A DNA stretch of 64,000 bases, from positions 71,124,372 through 71,188,371 of the forward strand of contig OY970824.1 of assembly GCA_963853835.1 (NCBI GenBank), written 5' to 3'. The stretch is from Calendula officinalis (Eukaryota; Streptophyta; Magnoliopsida; Asterales; Asteraceae). Position numbers and translations under genes: made by a program. Of the stretch, positions 11,801 to 22,166 are shown piece by piece. Each line of letters begins with the position of its first letter. The stretch's first letter is position 1. A model generated the notes under the pieces. The model searched no databases, was not told the origin of the DNA, and saw nothing but the letters and a program-made list of their open reading frames with translations.

Positions 11801-13500
11801 GGCATACGATGCCTCTTTTCCCCATAAATGTACACTTTTTCATTTTCGGGAGATTTAATCGACACTAATTTCCTTCCACATAAAATCTTGGCTTGGTGGA
11901 TTCCCAACCAATCCATCCCAATAATTACATCAAAAGCCTTAATTCCCATCGGCATCAAATCAACCTTAAACTTCTTGTTATCGATTTCTAACTCACAATT
12001 CCTATAGACATGTTGAACCATAGAGGTTTTCCCATCGGCTACTTCTATTTCATACAATTCATCAAGTAATTCTAGTGGAACCTTAAACTTAGCACCAAAT
12101 TCATGAGACACGAAAGAATAAGTAGAACCCGAATCAATCAACACATAAGTGGGTATGGAGTTTATGAACAAGGTACCTGAGACGACATCATGAGTCTCCT
12201 TGGCTTCTTCACGTGTGAGTTGGAAGGCACGACCTTTGACCTTCGACGGCTCCGGTTTCTTGTGGGCGGTTGACACCAATGTTTCGGTCCCTTTTTTCGG
12301 GCAAACATTGCTATAATGCCCCTTCTCATGACATGAGAAACATTCAATCTCATCTAGGCTCTTGGCCTTACAATCTCTAGCCTTGTGGCCAAACCTCCCA
12401 CATTTAAAACAACTTCCCGATTCAAGCTTACATTCTCCTTGGTGAGTCTTGCCACACTTCACACATCTTGCATAGCCGCCACCACTTCCTTGCTTTGACC
12501 CACTTGGGGTAAATCTTCCTTTCTTTGACGGGCCCGAATAAGTCTCAAACTTTCTCTTCTCGTTCCCTACCGACCTCTCTTGAACTCTTCTCTTACTAAC
12601 TTTCTCCACACTTCGGGCGACATTGATCGCTTCATCAAGGGTTGTCGCCCTTTTCACTTCAAGTTCATACTCCCATGGTAACCCATTAGCAAACCGAACC
12701 ACACGACTACGTTCGGTTGGGTAAGTACTTGACACAAACGGGAGATAACCCGTGAACTTCTTGGTATACTCATCCAAGGTCAAATTGCCTTTCTTGAAGT
12801 GCAAGAACTCTTCCAACAACTCTTCCAATTCCCTCTCGGGACAATACTTCTCCTTGAGTCTTCTAGTGAACTCATCCCACGACATCTTGTAAATGGCTTT
12901 CTTTCCCAAGGTCTCATACACGGTGTCCCACCATGTAAGAGCATCATCTTTGAACAAACGTGAGGCATAAGTCACCATGTCTTCCTCTTTGCACTTGCTA
13001 CTCTCAAGCACACGTTCCGTCTCTCGAATCCATTGAACCGTCACTTTCGGTTCCGTACTCCCGAGATAGAAGTCGGGACGGCAAGCAAGGAACGTTTTGT
13101 AAGAACATCCTTCACGTTCAATCTTTCTCTCTTCACCACTTTCCCCATTGGAGGATTTCGCGGTCGTGTTGGTGTTCCCCGTTGACTTGGTCTTAGTGAG
13201 TTGAGGGGAATCTTCACCTTCCTCCCTCTCTTCCTCAAAAAGTCGTTCCTCTTCCTCCCTTTCATCATCATCACCTCCCAAGTTCAACCGATCGTTTATG
13301 ATCCGGTTAACATCCTGTTGCATCACATTTCTCATATTAGTGAGCATGGATTGAATGGCCTCCATTGTTACCGGAGTATGGTTATTCCCGATACCCGAGT
13401 TGGCCAAACCATTCCCGTCTTGATTCAAATTCGAAGCTCGTTCCTCATCCAACAATCGACCACTTCTTGTTCTAGCCATCTTACTATAATAAGATGTCAA
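8845..13500 (-). CDS. Gag-pol polyprotein of the Ty3/gypsy chromovirus
   Basis: 1551 residues in one frame. Domains in order: retrotransposon Gag (about 140-300); three CCHC-type zinc knuckles (about 346-400); aspartic protease with VLIDSGS (D456); reverse transcriptase (about 640-840) with FIDD at 790-793; RNase H (about 932-1050; D939, E976, D1001, D1044); integrase with HHCC zinc region (about 1127-1170) and catalytic D1198, D1259, E1295 at D-X60-D-X35-E spacing; C-terminal chromodomain-like stretch (about 1480-1540) ending the protein. All catalytic residues are present and there is no stop or frameshift. M8 (position 13479) begins MARTRSGR, a common start in this group, and may be the real initiator. 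Function: reverse transcription and integration of the element; the chromodomain-like tail is thought to target chromatin. Confidence 0.95.
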   Translation of the reverse strand: MTSYYSKMARTRSGRLLDEERASNLNQDGNGLANSGIGNNHTPVTMEAIQSMLTNMRNVMQQDVNRIINDRLNLGGDDDEREEEERLFEEEREEGEDSPQLTKTKSTGNTNTTAKSSNGESGEERKIEREGCSYKTFLACRPDFYLGSTEPKVTVQWIRETERVLESSKCKEEDMVTYASRLFKDDALTWWDTVYETLGKKAIYKMSWDEFTRRLKEKYCPERELEELLEEFLHFKKGNLTLDEYTKKFTGYLPFVSSTYPTERSRVVRFANGLPWEYELEVKRATTLDEAINVARSVEKVSKRRVQERSVGNEKRKFETYSGPSKKGRFTPSGSKQGSGGGYARCVKCGKTHQGECKLESGSCFKCGRFGHKARDCKAKSLDEIECFSCHEKGHYSNVCPKKGTETLVSTAHKKPEPSKVKGRAFQLTREEAKETHDVVSGTLFINSIPTYVLIDSGSTYSFVSHEFGAKFKVPLELLDELYEIEVADGKTSMVQHVYRNCELEIDNKKFKVDLMPMGIKAFDVIIGMDWLGIHQAKILCGRKLVSIKSPENEKVYIYGEKRHRMPNLLTAIKARKCLAKGCASFIAYILDGRKEKKSVENVKIIRDFPEVFPDDLPGLPPERQVEFRIDLVPGATPIARAPYRLAPTEMRELMAQLQDLLDKGFIRPSSSPWGAPVLFVKKKDGSMRMCIDYRELNKMTIKNRYPLPRIDDLFDQLQGADYFSKIDLRSGYHQVRVKEGDTEKTAFRTRYGHYEFLVMPFGLTNAPAIFMDLMNRVCKPFLDKFLIVFIDDILIFSKTEEEHEDHLRQTLEVLKREKLYAKFSKCEFWLREVQFLGHVVSRSGIKVDPSKIEAVKNWEAPKTPTEVRSFLGLAGYYRRFIEDFSRVAVPLTRLTRKDVKFDWGEKQENAFALLKEKLCNAPILALPDGMEDFVVYSDASNKGLGCVLMQRGKVIAYASRQLKNAEERYTTHDLELAAIIFALKIWRHYLYGTRCILYTDHKSLKYVFTQKDLNMRQRRWIELISDYDCEIVYHEGKANVVADALSRKVHEKPVKAKLMRIDVVSSFIESIKTAQLEVMGKDEYRQERLGKNQVFEENGQGLKTVNGRIWVPKFGGNRKVLLNDAHKSKYSIHPGSTKTYQDLKKIYWWPGMKSRVAKFISKCATCAQVKAEHQVPYGVAQSLQVPAGKWNDITMDFIVGLPKTSRNHDAIWVIVDRLTKSALFLAIRETMPLEKLAKLYVDEVVRLHGVPLSIVSDRDARFTSRFWRSLQQELGTKLRLSTAYHPQTDGQSERTIQTVEDMLRSCVLDFGGKWDEHLPLVEFSYNNSYHSTIKMPPFEALYGRKCRTPSCWLEAGETRLTGPEIVKITNEKIGIIQRNMKVAQDRQKSYSSLKKRPYDLNVGDMVMLKVSPWKGVMRFGKKGKLSPRYVGPFKILKRVGLQAFKLELPPELQGVHDTFHVSNLKKFLGEVENIIPLQDLRVDAPNRLIEEPEAILEAQTKKLRNKEIELVLVKWKHSLGPNLTWEVKDEIKKRYPNLVDYDAIPRTESS

Positions 13501-13687
13501 CCCAATTAGAATCCAATAAGTTGGCTAAAAAGTCAAAATTAGACATAAGAATAGCTCGATATAAAACAATTCCCTCGATGGTCAACCCTAGCTCTTAAAG
13601 GTCAACCTAACTTCCTATAGAACATAATGTCCCAAAAGCAAAGTCTAAGTCTAGGGTGGGTAACCAACCTAATTCACTTAGACTAAT

Positions 13688-13699
13688 GCTCTGATACCA
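13688..13699 (-). promoter_or_regulatory. Primer-binding site of the chromovirus element
   Basis: The minus strand reads TGGTATCAGAGC, three bases inside the 5' LTR, matching initiator tRNA-Met. Confidence 0.9.
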
Positions 13700-13702
13700 A
13701 GT

Positions 13703-15436
13703 TGTAACACACCAATTTTTCAAAACAATTTAAAACTTTGAATAAGTAAATTTAATAGCTAAAATCCACAATAACCAAGTTATGGTTTGAATAAAACATT
13801 TGAATGATTACAAGTGCCAAAAATCGGTGTTACAATAATATCAAAACTAAGTCTTAGGGAATCAGATGGTACACCGAGCTTAATCATCCAATGCTAATAC
13901 TACGGGCCGCCTAATCCTTAGCTCCCGAACCTGAGTACATAGACATAAAAGAAAACGTAGTACGTGAGACAAAAATTGTCTCGTGAGAAACATGGGTTTT
14001 AGACCCGGTCATAATCAAATGCAATTAAATAATAATATTAGAGTATTTATCAAATTGCACATAAGTCCAACATAATCTCGAGCTTGCCCTAAGCTCACAC
14101 ATACGCGACGGGTCACCCCGAAGCAACTCCCCCGATGTGGGTTATCATCAAAAGATCTTATGGTAATTGGGGTTCTCCCAAACTTACCGAGATCGTCACT
14201 CCCCCGTCTCGCGGGTTATCGTAATCCCCCTTTTTATCGGGTTATCATAGTCCCCCGAATTTCGGGTTATCGTTCACTTAGATGTACCACTCTTGCGCAG
14301 GGAGGTACCGCCCCAAGTAGTAATCTCTACTCCCCCACGAATGGGTTATCGTTTCCGGATAATTTGACTAACACATAATTGGTCATCAACACGAGCCTTA
14401 GCTCCAATTCAATCATCAATTTAACGGGTCAATGTCACAAATCATTTCATGGCATATAAACATTACAATCAATTTCTTTATCAAAACGTTTATTTAATAA
14501 AGACTCTTTTAAATCATTTTAGTCATTGAAATCATTTTCCTATGTACTCATAAAAGATCACATGTACTCACCTTGGCAATGCTATCCAATACTTGTGTAA
14601 ATCAACACAATCTCTACTTCCAAAACAAGGAAGTACTTTCAATCCCAAGTCCTTCTTGACCTATTATCAAAATCATCACAAATCTAGTCATAAACCATAA
14701 CTAACTACTAGCTAATCCATTTTAACATTCCCAACCACCAAGTTCATACCACTTGGTGGAAATCTCAAACCCTAGTTCAAGATTTCTATTCATAAGACTG
14801 AAATCTAGCTTGTACACATTGATTACAAGCTCACCATGAGTGTTTTACACTCATGATAGATCATCTTCCCCAAAGATGATGTGGTTGGTTCCCAAAACCA
14901 CCATTGATACCCATGAAAAGCTTGAAACTAAGGTAGGTAAGTAAAATAATCAAGAATCCTTACCTTTGATGAAGAAATCTCCAAGATTGATGAAGATTCA
15001 AGCCCAAGAACAGCAAAAACGAGCTCTCTCTCTCTAAAAACGGCTGGTAGGGTTTTAGGGGTGTAGGTGCCTAAACCCTAGCCTCAAATTCGTTATATAC
15101 ACAGAGCTCCAGAGTTCGCGATCGCTATCATAAGTTCGCGACGCGAACTTCGCGTGTCTGGCACTTCGCGATCGGTAACTGGTCGGGAAGTAGTTCGCGC
15201 CAACATGCCCAACTCCCTGTCGCTACTTCACGGCCGTGAACAAAAGTTCACGCCGTGAACTTTCCCCTTGCAGCAGGGCTGCACCTTTCGGTCCTTGGCT
15301 CGACCCGGTTTCGCCCATAACTTCCTCATACGATGTCCAAATGACCCGAAACCAATTCCTACGGTTCTGAAATGAATTATCCTTATTTATCATATTTTTG
15401 TACAATTTATTTATTTACAAAATCTCGGTCGTTACA
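13703..15436 (-). repeat. 5' LTR of the chromovirus element
   Basis: 1734 bp, apparently identical to 7099-8832. As the upstream LTR on the minus strand it carries the element's promoter. Confidence 0.95.
15092..15100 (-). promoter_or_regulatory. TATA box of the chromovirus 5' LTR
   Basis: The minus strand reads GTGTATATAACG; the same sequence is at 8488-8497 in the 3' LTR. No other TATA-like element in the LTR is as clear. Confidence 0.5.
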
Positions 15437-15441
15437 TTTAT

Positions 15442-16148
15442 TATGCATAATCGATGATTTTAGGGATTGAACATATTATACGAGGTTTATTATGCATAAT
15501 CGTTGATTTCATGGATTGAACTTATGTTGGAGTGGTTGTTATTGTAGCTATATTATGATTAGGGTTTATGAAATTGTGTTACCCCTAGACTTTCGTCCTG
15601 GGTCCGCCACTGCGACGAACCCAGTAATCGATCATGCCTATGCCTTTATGAGTAGTCTTATAACCCTACAAAAGAGTATCCAAAGTATTTTGACCAAAAT
15701 GAATATCATATCACTAGATATTCCATGATGCTTCTCATCGTGAAAAGGAATCCATTAATCTATTTAAATCTACCCTTGAGAAATGAAAGGGCCGGCCAGT
15801 TGCTGCTGGAGCCCAAAGTGGTGATTTTATTGACCCAGGTTTCGTTGGGCTTAAGTGGCTTTTGCAGCTATTTTTAAGCTGTGGGTGACCCGTTACCATT
15901 TCCACTTCCAGAGTTCCAGTGAGTGAAACGTGTAATTGAACTTAAGGGTGGTCCATTTGGTTCGGTTTGATTTGGTTCGGTTCACTTTCACTATTTGGAG
16001 CCCAACTAAAACTGCCATTAGCTATGGACCCGGTTCAATTTTGGACCAAAAAACTTAGCAAATGTACACATATAAACAAAAAGGACAGAGACACAGTGAA
16101 TCGGGTCCACATAAGAGTCACGACAGTCAAAGTATGATTATATTTATA
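15442..16148. other. Intergenic with short direct repeats
   Basis: TTTATTATGCATAATCG occurs twice (15437-15453 and 15487-15503), so the chromovirus inserted at the edge of a small direct repeat. A TTCGTCCTGGGTCCGCCACTG-like stretch near 15595 recurs in diverged form near 18075, suggesting an old dispersed repeat. GGTTCGGTTTG motifs near 15958 are hAT-MITE-like remnants. No gene seen. Confidence 0.5.
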
Positions 16149-16177
16149 ACTAGTTTTTAAGCTTGTGTAATACACAA
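16149..16177 (-). mobile_element. Helitron-like 3' terminus (first of two)
   Basis: The minus strand has a hairpin TTGTGTATTACACAA (16163-16177), a short spacer, then CTAGT at 16149-16153. The layout matches plant Helitron 3' ends. Confidence 0.45.
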
Positions 16178-16268
16178 ATTTTTTATTTTTTTTGTCATGT
16201 ACTATAATATATAATTTTTACACTTATAACATTTTTACGATTCAAATTGTTAGGCATATATAATGAAA

Positions 16269-16298
16269 ACTAGCTACAAAACCCGCCCGATGGGCGGG
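16269..16298 (-). mobile_element. Helitron-like 3' terminus (second of two)
   Basis: The minus strand has a perfect GC-rich hairpin CCCGCCCATCGGGCGGG (16282-16298), eight bases, then CTAGT at 16269-16273. This is the best Helitron end in the window. A possible 5' end is the minus-strand TCCTACCCTATATATGAGG near 16884-16903, which would give an element of about 0.63 kb; that pairing is a guess. Confidence 0.55.
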
Positions 16299-16442
16299 TA
16301 TGCTGTAAATTTTAGTATGTAGAAAAATGTCCAAAAACTTTATATATTTCTAAATGACATAATAATCGATAGATGTGATGATGATTTTGTACAAAAAAAC
16401 GGTAAATGAAGAAATGTTACACGAGCATTTTATTAAATGAAG

Positions 16443-16777
16443 AATCCAGCTTTTTATGCCGTAATCCGTAATATCTGAAGTCTGGTTCCGTTGCACAATC
16501 CAGCTTTTTATGCCGTAATCATAGAATGCCGATTTTATGGAAATTATATTGAGTCGTGTATCACTTCTGAATAAAATACGATTGAGTCGCTGATTGATCT
16601 TTTAAATATTTATTTGTTTCCTTGTATGTAGGATCTTTTAAATAGTTATTTATTTGTTTCCTTGTATGTAGGAAGCCGTATATGGAACATATGAATGTAG
16701 ACCGTAAGCCGTATCAGATTCGTTTGCCGTATATGGAGTGTATGAATGTAGACCGTAAGTTGTACCAGATTCGTTTG
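16443..16777. repeat. Three successive small tandem duplications
   Basis: Pair one: AATCCAGCTTTTTATGCCG at 16443 and 16497 (offset 54). Pair two: GATCTTTTAAATA...CCTTGTATGTAGGA at 16596 and 16632 (offset 36). Pair three: GCCGTATATGGA...CAGATTCGTTT at 16675 and 16726 (offset 51). They follow one another within 335 bp, inside the probable Helitron. Confidence 0.8.
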
Positions 16778-17218
16778 TATTAGTGCAAATGACGTGGATC
16801 AATCAGGGAATTCCAAGTAGCATTATGGACGAATATGAATGCTTGAAATTGCCATGGTGTCAAACCCGTTTCAAATTTAGGCCTCATATATAGGGTAGGA
16901 TGGCGTGATAAATAATGTATGAAGATATATTACAGAGTAACATTACAACACAAAAACCATAAGTAACATTTTAAATGAAACAAAAATAATTTTTACACTT
17001 ATAACATTTTACACAAATGGTAATATTAATAATTTTATTATTTGTACGTATAAAAAGGTTTTCGAATTTAACACCCAGAAATTCATTTCTCATGAAACAA
17101 AAAGAAAAATATTAAATGATAATTAAAAACCTCAATTTCCCACCATCAGTACTGTTACTATGTAATGTCATAAAAATGATATTTTTAAAAATCAAATTAT
17201 ATCTCATGGTCATTTTGT

Positions 17219-17452
17219 TTGCATGATCCAAAGAATATTAGTGGTGGAGCAGTTCAATTGATTCAGAAATATCAGAAAGATATGATTTCTGAAACAGTGG
17301 ATAGCAAAATCTTTGCTGTTTTGGAGTCATTGCATTCTGAATGTACATCATTTTCACTGTTGCTGCTACTGCAGTATTACATCTTTGTCATATGTATCGT
17401 TGTCATTTATAATTCATCAAAGTATTATTGTACCTCTTTGTTTTTGTTTTAA
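17219..17452 (+). pseudogene. Possible captured gene fragment, unrecognised
   Basis: A 77-codon frame whose first 45 residues look protein-like (ISGGAVQLIQKYQKDM, SKIFAVLESLHSE) while the remainder is hydrophobic and low complexity, as if an exon ran into intron (GTATTACATC or a similar donor near 17370). It lies just right of Helitron-like sequence, so a gene fragment captured by a Helitron is one explanation. I do not recognise the family, and chance cannot be excluded. Confidence 0.25.
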
Positions 17453-17459
17453 ACGAGAG

Positions 17460-19241
17460 CCAAATTTTGTCAACTTCTCTAATTTATGAATACAGGGTCT
17501 ATGGTACTAACCATCTTGTGATATCATAGTGTTAAGGGCGGGGGAGAATCTAGTACGGTGTAGGGGCCGACCTTAGTGGTCCCCGGAGGTGTCCGTGCTA
17601 CCCCTTAATTTTCGACTAGAAATACAAACATTTTTACAAAAAAATAAACTATATGTCGGTGCTACCCATAAAAAAGCGTCCGACTACACTTCACTTATAG
17701 TTTCAGCAAAAAAAGTGTCCAAATTTGAAAGCCCTAAATTAATTTAGATTATTAAGGAGCTCAAATTTTAATTTAATATAATAAATAAAGTTTACTTTCA
17801 AACTTTATGATAATTTGAACAAAAAAAACTCAGTTCTCTTTTTGTCTTTCAATAGGAATCATCAAAAACACATGCCGAACAATAGAAACAAATTGGTTTA
17901 TGGTGGTTACGGATATAATGTAATAACTCGTTTTCGGAAAACAGGTCAACGAAGAAGACAATTTAAAATGTAGTATCTAGTTTGTCGTTTTGTAATAATT
18001 AAACTGTGTTTTATTAATAATGTTAATCTTATTATATTTACGTTGAAAAAAGAAATGTGTTACGTACCCCTAAACATTCGTTTTGGGTCTGCCACTGGTA
18101 TGGTGCACGGAGTTATCCATGCAACCCCTGAAATATTTTCGAATAGTTTTAAAAAAATTTAAATTTCTTTTGTTAGCATATGTGACACCCACGAGAAAAA
18201 AGAGTGCAACATGTGACACTCTAAATTTCTTAAGGGCGTTTGAAATGATTTTATAGAAGTTATGAATTTGATCCCTCGTTCACTTCCCTATATATAAATA
18301 TTTACTTGATGGTCAAGAAAAAATTTCGGAAATGTACACGACAATTGTTTGGTCCTGTATTTTACGAGTAAAACTCGGTCATCTGGGGAGCCCATTATAA
18401 GGGGGGATATTTTTTTAACAACACAAGATGATACTAATTATTTACCGAAAGGGACTGACGAGTACAACTGTTGATGTATCAAGTACTACTGCATACACAA
18501 AGAGCAAGTTTCTTTATGTATAATCGGGAAATAATTAGCATACTTTTGGTATATCTAAGAATCAACTTGTTAATTATGTGAAATAACTATTAGGATTTCT
18601 TTATTGCACTACATATTATGATCTGTGTATTAAAAGGACACTTTTAGTATCAATTGAAAAAATGACGGTGATGGAAAAAACTAAATACAATTGTGAGATC
18701 TTATTTAACTAAATGAAACCATAAACGAGTCAATAGGAATAAGTCCTTAAATAAATGTGTAGAGTTATTATGATTAAACTTTTAGACTCGATTTACAAAA
18801 TAAGTTTGATTAAGGTTATAAAGTGTCATGTATGAATTTTGCAACAAATGTTGATAATTTCTTCTAACTTACTTATTATTATTAAGAATAATATAATATT
18901 ACACCTAAATTAAGACATCAGCATTCATAGATTTGTAGTCCTTGTACTACTCATCACTGCTACTACTCGGGATCTGAGAGCCATCGGATTTGGATCCGGC
19001 GGTTTATACGGGTTTTGTTTACAAAACTGTTTTATATTACTTGCGGTAAATTATTCTTTAACTTAATCCGAAGATGCCAGGTTCCATAATTCCTTCCAAC
19101 TATATCCACCCCATTATCTTTAACAGGTTTTCTAATGTACGTCTCCGGGATTTATATTTGTTTGGATTTAATGAATTGGTTATTCCTAAAATATTTTGAA
19201 TAATTAATGTACTCTAACTTTTACTATTTTGAAAAATACAT
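17460..19241. other. Intergenic, old repeat remnants
   Basis: Contains stretches near 17550-17620 and 18060-18110 (GTGCTACCCCTTAA, GGGTCTGCCACTG) that resemble segments near 6660 and 15595 and so belong to an old dispersed repeat. No coding frame with recognisable content. Confidence 0.5.
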
Positions 19242-19250
19242 TAAATACAA

Positions 19251-20110
19251 GAGTAAATTACATGAATGGTCCCTGTGGTTTGCCAAAATTTTTGGATTTA
19301 GTTTCTAAGTGTCAGAAATTACACGCATGGTCACTATGGTTGAAACTATGTCACGCTTTTGGTCCATAATACTAATCGCTGTTAAAATTTGCTGTTAAAC
19401 TCTTTCAATTGACAATTTTACCCTCACCATCATCATCTTCTTCCTCTTTCCTTCATCTCTGCAAACAAAAACACACCCAAATCAAAACCCTAACCCCAAT
19501 AAAAAACTGTCAAATAAAAAAGTAGAGGAGAGTGTCACCTATTGGAGATAAGAAAGAAGAGAAGAAGAGAGATGCAGGTCGTCGAGTCGCCATTAATGGA
19601 AGTTTCAATCTGATGAATCAAGAAGAAATGATAGTGGCGAATGGAGTGGAGTTTTCAGACAAAAGGCAGGGCAGTGCTTGATGGTTAGTTACTCGTATAA
19701 GGTTTCTAATAAAAACAAAACAGTGAGAAAAACGGTGGCACAAATTAGATCGACGAAAATCATGTTTGTGTTGTAGGAGATGAAATTTCGGAGAAACAGT
19801 TGAAGAGAATGTGTAATTGAATTATTTGTTTCGATTTATCGACCAAGCTGTAAAAACTTTCCGACGAAAATATGATTTGGGTGTGTTTTTGTGTGCAGAG
19901 ATGAATGAAGGAAAAAGGAAGAAGACGGTGAGGGTGAGGGTAAAATTATCAATTAAAAAAGTTTAACGACAGATTTTAACGGCGGTTAGTATTAGGGAAC
20001 AAAAACATACGAAGTAATAAAGTTTCAACCATAGTGACCATCCATGTAATTTTTAAAACTTAAGGAATAAATCTAAATTTTTTGGCAGGGACCATCTGTG
20101 TAATTTACTC
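19251..20110. mobile_element. MULE-type terminal-inverted-repeat element, non-autonomous
   Basis: 860 bp. The left end GAGTAAATTACATGAATGG is mirrored at the right end (CTGTGTAATTTACTC), with an inverted repeat extending about 130 bp (GGTCCCTGTGG...GGTTGAAACT). A perfect 9-bp target duplication TAAATACAA lies at 19242-19250 and 20111-20119, the Mutator-superfamily length. There is no transposase frame. The interior (19430-19970) carries unrelated sequence that itself has inverted parts (CACACCCAAATC near 19475; GATTTGGGTGTG near 19874). Confidence 0.85.
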
Positions 20111-20395
20111 TAAATACAATTTCGTTTTAAATAGAAGTTTGATGATTTTTAATTGTCGTTAATGTATGCCGAGTGTACATTATAAAAACTTTTTTAATTA
20201 TCAATTTTGGCATCTCTTGCGCGCTAATTCGTGTATATTTCTACGTGTTTGTAACGTTACAGTACTGCTTGCGTACATTATAATTGTTGAATGATGAGTT
20301 TTTGATCTATATATACTATATTAGAAAGATCCGAAACAACATGCAAGATAAAAAAAAATAATATTTTCGTTTCATTTTAGTATTTTGTTGAGTAA

Positions 20396-20624
20396 TGTCC
20401 CACATTGGACAACAAATGAATCGGTAATTTATTTATAAGGGTCCTGAATTATTACTCTTATTACCAGTTGGTTTTAAGATTAAACTTCACAAACTTACAT
20501 GATATCAGATAAAGGTTCACCCGTAGTTGATACCAAATGAATCGGTCATGTATTTATAAGGGTTATGAGTTACCCACCCATCTTACAATAAATTGGTGTT
20601 AAAATGAAACCTCACAAGATTACA
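20396..20624 (+). mobile_element. TRIM-like miniature LTR element (decayed)
   Basis: 20396-20499 begins TGTCCCACATTGG and ends ACTTACA (TG...CA), directly followed by TGATATCAGAT, a degenerate form of the tRNA-Met priming site TGGTATCAGA. A second copy lacking the first ~17 bases follows at about 20535-20624 (shared AATGAATCGGT, TATTTATAAGGGT, CTCACAA.. TTACA). The interior is only about 30 bp. This is the TRIM architecture; sequence decay makes it a remnant. Confidence 0.5.
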
Positions 20625-20689
20625 ATTTTAATAGTAAAGTTACTACAATATTAAAACAATGAGTTATCATAAAAAGTAAGAGTGGGCAT

Positions 20690-20948
20690 TTAACCGAAAA
20701 AAAAACCAACTGAAACCGAAAACATGTAATCATTCGGTTTTGGTTTTGAAAATTCATCATTTTATGTTTCGGTTTTATAGGTTTCGGTTCAGTTCAGTCC
20801 TCGGATAGGGTGAGCATTTAGGCTAAAAAAACCGAACCAAATCAAAACTGAAAACTTATAATCGGTTTAGTTTCAGTTTTGAAAATTCGTCAATTTCAAT
20901 ACCGTATCTATCGATTTTAGTTCGGTTTGTAAACCATCCTCACCCCTA
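20690..20948. repeat. hAT-like MITE remnants (AACCGAA-rich)
   Basis: Two adjacent units rich in AACCGAAAC/GGTTTCGGTT. The second runs from TAGGGTGAGCATTT (20816) to CATCCTCACCCCTA (20948) with matching inverted ends. No clear 8-bp target duplication remains. Confidence 0.5.
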
Positions 20949-20949
20949 T

Positions 20950-22166
20950 GAGAATTGTCATCGTGGACAATTTATATGGCCATAAATGAATTTTCAATTT
21001 GAATAGTTAGATAATAATACAAATTTTCTTTTAAATGATATTTGTGTTTCTTACATGCTCTCAAGGGTGAATGAGCTTATGGTCAATGACTCAATATATA
21101 CATGACTTAATCATTATGTTTCTTAAGATTCATCTATTATCTCATAAATATTTACTTTAAAAAAATCATTCTTATAACCTCTAAAATTAATTTGTCTAAT
21201 ACTTGCGTCTTGATGACACATATAATAACTTAACCTCATCATTCATCTTCAAAAATATGTATAAAATACTGTAACAAAATCTTTTTAGATATACAAGCGA
21301 AACTTTATAATTATCTGGTATATCTAATCTTATTATATTCCTCAGAACATAAGTTAAATAAATCTAATGCAAAAATATTTTTAACATGTTATTTAACGGC
21401 CCATGTTAATGTATACTGAATTAGCATCACAATAAAAAAAAACTATAAATAACAATTATGTCTATATTTATGTTTATTTTCACGAGAAATGATATTTCTT
21501 CTTATCCATATTCCTAACTACTTATAAACTTGACATCTGTAATTTGTTAATTATATTTTCTCATATCATCTTTTAATTTTGACAATTATTGTGATCAAAT
21601 TGATAGAAAGATAAATAGAAACTAAAATTATTTTTCTATTTTTCACATATAAATGACAAGATATATTAAAATTATTTATTAACTCACAGCATGCTCCCTA
21701 ATACACATAATGGAAGAAAAACCCATACAAAGTAAGTAGATACGACCTAAATGCAAAATAAATCTCGTGATCACAAATTTTGTTATATATTTGAATCTAT
21801 ATTCATTTTAGGTATATTTTATGCATGCATAATTGATTAATTGCATATTGATGTACTTTTTATTTACTTACTTTCCATGTAGAGTGAAACACACTCTATC
21901 TCTTGACGTCTCTCCATGTAATTGCCTGGCCTGATTTATATTGTGCATTGTAGATGCCACAGTATGTAACCTTCAATCATGCTCGGCGCAAGATGCTTTA
22001 TGTTTATTTTAAACTAATAATTAACGAAGATTATGTTTATAAGCAACTTTACAAGCGATATCGCAATTTTATTCAGTAATCATATAAGATTGTTTGTTCA
22101 ATTTCCTTTAATACCTCAAGTAAAAAGGGGTGAAACTGTGAGATCACACCACTATTTAATATTTAA
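20950..22166. other. Intergenic, nothing recognised
   Basis: Very AT-rich with no domain-bearing frame. The short plus frame at 22033-22254 runs into the Stowaway-like copy and is not credible. Confidence 0.5.

Larger units (their letters stand above)
7099..15436 (-). mobile_element. Ty3/gypsy chromovirus-type LTR retrotransposon, apparently intact
   Basis: Seen: 1734-bp LTRs at 7099-8832 and 13703-15436 (TGTAACACACC to CGTTACA), equal in length and with no difference I could find by eye; a perfect 5-bp target duplication TTTAT at 7094-7098 and 15437-15441; a primer-binding site by the right LTR; a polypurine tract by the left LTR; one unbroken gag-pol frame between. Total 8338 bp. Known: a single gag-pol ORF, initiator tRNA-Met priming and a C-terminal chromodomain-like tail are features of plant chromoviruses; the long LTR fits the Tekay/Del group best. 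Inference: a very recent insertion, possibly still transposition-competent. Confidence 0.95.

Noticed and set aside
9125..13509. Many plus-strand frames under the chromovirus polyprotein
   Set aside because: Shadows of the minus-strand gag-pol; no domains of their own.
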